A model generated the notes under the pieces. The model ran no database searches. It worked only from the letters and a program-made list of their open reading frames with translations, and was not told the origin of the DNA. Shown here one piece after another: positions 60,723-64,000 of a stretch of DNA of 64,000 bases. The DNA is taken from assembly GCA_036526135.1 (NCBI GenBank), contig DATCZA010000023.1:96361-160360 (forward strand), in the 5' to 3' direction. A program made the position numbers and the translations under genes. The DNA is from UBA2965 sp036526135. Lineage in GTDB: Bacteria; Pseudomonadota; Gammaproteobacteria; Pseudomonadales; Azotimanducaceae. The stretch's first letter is position 1. Every line of letters begins with the position of its first letter.

Positions 60723-62033
60723 ATGACAGAAATCAACCGAATGGAGAATCCGGTCTGCCCGGCGAGCCTGGCCGAGGCCACCCTGGCGGACGCCGAGGTC
60801 CTCGAGTGCCCCTATCCCACCTACGACCTTCTGCGCGAGCAGGCCCCCGTCTGGCAGGACCCGCGCACGGGCATCTTCGTGGTCACCCGCTACGAGGATC
60901 TGCGTATGATCTGCACGGACACCGAGCGCTTCAGCAACCACCGGCCGAGCAACGATCACGACAAGCTCACCGGCATCGCGCGCAAGGCCTACGAGCTCTT
61001 TGTAGAGAAGGGCTGGGTGCCCGGCGAATCGCTGGCGGCTCGGGACGACCCGGAGCACCGGCAGATGCGCTCCATCTTTAACGAAGCCTTCCGCCCCAAG
61101 CGGATCAACGCGCTGGATTCGGAGGTGCAGGCGCTCGCCTACCGTCTGATCGACGACTTCGTCGACGACGGCCACTGCAACTTCGTCAAGCAGTTCGCCG
61201 TGCCCCTGCCGCTGATCATCATCTGCCGGCAGATGGGCGCGAGGGAGGAGGACGTCTGGCAGATCAAGGCGTGGACGGACGCCTGGTTCAGGGGCACCGG
61301 CTTCAACCTCACCGAAGAGGAGGTGATCTGGGCCACGGAGATGGAGATCCAGGCCCAGCACTACTTCCAGCCCATTTTCGAGCGGCTGCGCAAAGAGCCG
61401 GACGGCACCCTGCTGTCGGATCTGGTGAACACCGAGGTGCCCGGCTGGGGCAGGACGCTCAACGACAACGAGCTGCACGCCGAGATGATGCAGGATACGT
61501 TCGTGGGCGGCTCGGAGACCACCACCAACGCGCTTTCCGCCGGCATCATGCTGCTGGCCCAGAATCCGGGCGTGTGGGAGCGGTTGAAGGCGGAGCCGGA
61601 GAAGTACCTGCGCACGTTCTGCGAGGAGGTGGTCCGGCTGGAGAGCCCCGTTCAGGGGCTCACCCGCATGGCCAAGACGGACATCGAGCTCCACGGCGTC
61701 ACGATCCCCCGCGGTGCCGTGATCGACGCCCGCTTTGCCGCCGGCAATCGGGACCCGGAGCACTTCGATAACCCGGGCGAAGTCGACCTGGACCGCCCTA
61801 ACGCGGCTTCTCATCTGGGCTTCAGCTCCGGCACCCACTACTGCCTGGGGGCCCCGCTGGCGCGCCGGGAGCTTTACTGGGGCTTCAAGGCCTTTCTCGA
61901 CAACGTCGCCTCCTTCCGGCTCGCCCCCGGCAGGAACGACCTGCGCCACTACCCCAACTACGCGTTGCGGGCCTTGAGCGAGCTGCATATCGAGTTCGAG
62001 CGGGTTCCGTCCGGCGACCGAACTGATATATAG
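60723..62033 (+). CDS. Cytochrome P450
   Basis: 436-residue P450. I-helix motif GGSETTTN, K-helix EEVVR, haem loop FSSGTHYCLGAPLAR. It is closely similar in layout to the P450 at 58483 (NPVCPASL start, long N terminus and matching ETTT helix), so the pair probably arose from a common ancestor and may act in one pathway. Start ATG 60723; an in-frame ATG lies 27 bp upstream. Confidence 0.92.
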   Translation: MTEINRMENPVCPASLAEATLADAEVLECPYPTYDLLREQAPVWQDPRTGIFVVTRYEDLRMICTDTERFSNHRPSNDHDKLTGIARKAYELFVEKGWVPGESLAARDDPEHRQMRSIFNEAFRPKRINALDSEVQALAYRLIDDFVDDGHCNFVKQFAVPLPLIIICRQMGAREEDVWQIKAWTDAWFRGTGFNLTEEEVIWATEMEIQAQHYFQPIFERLRKEPDGTLLSDLVNTEVPGWGRTLNDNELHAEMMQDTFVGGSETTTNALSAGIMLLAQNPGVWERLKAEPEKYLRTFCEEVVRLESPVQGLTRMAKTDIELHGVTIPRGAVIDARFAAGNRDPEHFDNPGEVDLDRPNAASHLGFSSGTHYCLGAPLARRELYWGFKAFLDNVASFRLAPGRNDLRHYPNYALRALSELHIEFERVPSGDRTDI

Positions 62034-62069
62034 TCAGGCATATTGTCTTTATAGTTCGAGGTGGGAGCT

Positions 62070-64000
62070 ATGCGCAAGGCCGTCATGATTCGGTGCCTGA
62101 TTGGCTGGTGTGCGGGCTTGCTGGCTGCTGCGGTTGCGCAGGCCCAGACGCAGAACATCGTCTACTTTCCCGAGTGGGGCGTCCACCTGCAGCCCTACTA
62201 CGTGAGGCATATTCAGGATTCGGGTGCCGCCGATCAGCTCACCGTCATCAACTACGCCTTCGTCGTGCCGGCACCCAACGCGGCCGGCGACGTCGTCTGC
62301 CAGATGGACGACCCGGTGGCGGCTTATCAGCAGCTCTACACCGCGGCGATGAGCGTCGACGGCATCCCCGATGTTGACGATGCCGGCCAACCGTTGCGCG
62401 GCCACTTCAACCAGTTCAAAAAGCTCAAGGCCGAGCATCCGCATCTTAAGGTGCTGATCGCCATCGGCGGGTGGCTCGGCTCGGTGTGGTGGTCGGATGC
62501 GGCAACGCCCGAGTCCCGCGAGACGTTCGTGGCGTCGTGCATCGACCTCTTCATCCGCGGCAACCTGCCGGTGGCGGGCACCGCGGGCGGCGAAGGCGTG
62601 GCGGCCGGCGTCTTCGACGGCTTCGACATCGACTGGGAGTACCCCATCACCGGCGGGGCGGGCGGGACCCACCACAGCGCCAACGACGACGTGAACCTCA
62701 CCGCGACCCTTGCCGAGGTCCGCCGGCAGCTCGATGCTGTGGCCGCCGAGCTCGAAACTGGCCGGCTGCTGCTCACCATCGCCACCCCCGGCAGCGCGTT
62801 CCGCGGCGACAACTACCAGATCAACGCCGATCAGGCGCACGTGGACTGGTTCAACCTGATGACCTACGACTTTCACGGCACCTGGGAGAACAAGACGGGT
62901 CACCAGACCAATATCCTGACCTCCGTGAACGACCCCTCCTCGGATGCGTTCAAGCTGTCGATTGACAACGCCGTGCGCCTTTACCGCGACACCTACGGCG
63001 TTTCCGTGGAGAAGCTCGTGATCGGCGCTGCCTTCTACGGCCGCGGCTGGAGCGGGGTAAGCACGACGGACGACGGCCTTTACCAGAGCGGACGGACGGC
63101 GCCCGGCATCTACGAGGACGGCTACAACTACTACCGCGACCTGGCACCACTGATGCTCGGTGACTACACCCTGCACTGGGATCCGCTGGCGCTGGCCTCC
63201 TGGCTTTACAGCCCCGTGGAGCGGACCTTCTGGACCCTGGACGAGCCTCAGTCGATTGCGCTCAAGCGGCGCTACGCGGATGCCTTCGGGCTTGGTGGGG
63301 TGATGGCCTGGGAAGTGAGCGGCGATGACGAAGATGGGACCCTGGTAAGCGCGATGCGAACCGGTGACCCCGGGGCTCCAGTCCAATCTTCGAGTTCTGC
63401 CTTGGACGGGGCCGTCGAAGTGACGCAGCCGGCGAGTTGCGCCATCTCCGTGGAGGGGTTCAATCAGGTCCTCGGCGCTGAGACGACCGTGTCGGCGCCC
63501 GCCAAGGTGGATCAGGTGGAGTTCTTCGGCAACGGGGTTTCCCTGGGTTTTGACAATTTTCCGCCCTGGAGCTGGGCCTGGTTCAACCTGCCCGCCGGGG
63601 TTCACGAGATTACGGCGGTCGCCTCGGACTGGGCGGGTAGCTCGACCAGTTCGACCTCGGTATTACTGAACGTCTACTCCGAAGCAGACATGGCGCTGTG
63701 GCAGGTGGGCGCCAGCTACCAGCCGGGCGACGAGGTGTTCTACGACGGCTGCATCTACAGCGCCAAGCGCAACCACGTGGGCTCCCGGGTGCGCCTGCCC
63801 ACGGGCGGGCGCTACTGGGATCTGGTGACCTGCAGCGACTGCGGCGGGGGCGGCGGTGGCGGCGGTGAAGGCGGCAATCAGCCTCCCGTGATCGAGAGCA
63901 TCACGGCTTCTCCATCCACGTCGATCAGGGCGAACGAGAACGTGACGCTCACGGTTGTGGCGGGCGATCCCGAAGGCTGGATTGCCAGCGTCGTCTTCGC
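62070..64000 (+). CDS. Glycoside hydrolase family 18 chitinase, secreted, C-terminal part beyond window
   Basis: At least 643 residues are in view. A signal peptide (residues about 1-25, ending AAAVAQAQ) precedes a GH18 domain (about 27-425). The catalytic motif is DGFDIDWEYP with proton donor Glu190; substrate-binding segments are AIGGWLGS and NLMTYDFHG. After it come an Ig-like linker, a CBM5/12-type chitin-binding domain (DMALWQVGASYQPGDEVFYDG), a run of glycines (CGGGGGGGGEGGNQPP), and the start of another Ig-like domain. It would be a secreted chitin degrader. The AT-rich TTATAGT about 15 bp before ATG may be a -10 box. Confidence 0.93.
   Translation, partial: MRKAVMIRCLIGWCAGLLAAAVAQAQTQNIVYFPEWGVHLQPYYVRHIQDSGAADQLTVINYAFVVPAPNAAGDVVCQMDDPVAAYQQLYTAAMSVDGIPDVDDAGQPLRGHFNQFKKLKAEHPHLKVLIAIGGWLGSVWWSDAATPESRETFVASCIDLFIRGNLPVAGTAGGEGVAAGVFDGFDIDWEYPITGGAGGTHHSANDDVNLTATLAEVRRQLDAVAAELETGRLLLTIATPGSAFRGDNYQINADQAHVDWFNLMTYDFHGTWENKTGHQTNILTSVNDPSSDAFKLSIDNAVRLYRDTYGVSVEKLVIGAAFYGRGWSGVSTTDDGLYQSGRTAPGIYEDGYNYYRDLAPLMLGDYTLHWDPLALASWLYSPVERTFWTLDEPQSIALKRRYADAFGLGGVMAWEVSGDDEDGTLVSAMRTGDPGAPVQSSSSALDGAVEVTQPASCAISVEGFNQVLGAETTVSAPAKVDQVEFFGNGVSLGFDNFPPWSWAWFNLPAGVHEITAVASDWAGSSTSSTSVLLNVYSEADMALWQVGASYQPGDEVFYDGCIYSAKRNHVGSRVRLPTGGRYWDLVTCSDCGGGGGGGGEGGNQPPVIESITASPSTSIRANENVTLTVVAGDPEGWIASVVF

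Noticed and set aside
59781..61988. Minus-strand frame continuing past the alpha/beta hydrolase across the P450 at 60723
   Set aside because: Only the 300-residue C-terminal part resembles a hydrolase; the upstream half is antisense to P450 coding sequence and has no recognised domain.
62049..63605. 518-residue minus-strand frame under the chitinase
   Set aside because: Complementary to the strongly conserved GH18 coding strand, with Val/Gly/His-rich translation and no family match.

Overview
This window is a GC-rich, gene-dense stretch of a gammaproteobacterial chromosome. Several gene orders match the Pseudomonas/gammaproteobacterial arrangement: comM-ubiK next to glnK-amtB; yigB-xerC-DUF484-dapF-lysA-lptM; argH divergent from the algZ/algR two-component pair, then hemC-hemD-hemX-hemY; rho-trxA-hemB; and hslO-hslR-yrfG next to nudE-cysQ. 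The species cannot be named from sequence alone. The porphobilinogen synthase has the Asp-containing, zinc-ligand-poor metal site. The second half, rich in P450, SDR and luciferase-like enzymes, would suit an environmental or marine lineage (inference). I found no tRNA, rRNA, CRISPR array, insertion sequence or prophage.

Layout. 1-4.7 kb: competence helicase ComM (cut by the window edge), UbiK, and a nitrogen block (TorF-family porin, GlnK, AmtB) behind a convincing sigma-54 promoter with two NtrC-type sites. 4.7-12.1 kb: threonine synthase, then a minus-strand lysine/XerC block and argH. 12.1-17.9 kb: LytS/LytTR two-component system and haem synthesis genes. 17.9-22.4 kb: flavin reductase-like gene, rho, trxA and hemB. 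22-32.4 kb: TVP38 membrane protein with a mercuric-reductase-like flavoprotein, a TetR regulator opposite a luciferase-like monooxygenase, a sigma/anti-sigma/PDZ operon, an ABC-F protein, an orphan ParA-type ATPase and a Rieske oxygenase. 32.5-41.4 kb: dsbB, quinone oxidoreductase, acpH, gshA, pckA, the Hsp33/Hsp15 operon, nudE and cysQ.

41.4-64 kb is more accessory. It opens with a 0.5 kb lower-GC gap holding a perfect LexA (SOS) box inside a 13-bp inverted repeat, upstream of a structured leader and a possible 42-residue membrane peptide. A P450, cysK and two same-strand ECF sigma factors with small membrane proteins follow. Next come a methyltransferase, a second luciferase-like enzyme, gamma-glutamyltransferase, a MaoC-like pair, an MFS exporter overlapping a single-domain globin-like gene, and fumC. 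The window ends with a catabolic or tailoring group (two SDRs, VOC protein, two P450s, alpha/beta hydrolase) and the start of a secreted family 18 chitinase.

The most unusual items are the SOS-box locus, a 12-bp tandem repeat forming a mini-ORF that overlaps both algZ and algR, the 15-bp repeat in a small basic protein, the globin-like gene fused by overlap to an exporter gene, and placement of a TorF porin in a nitrogen-controlled operon.
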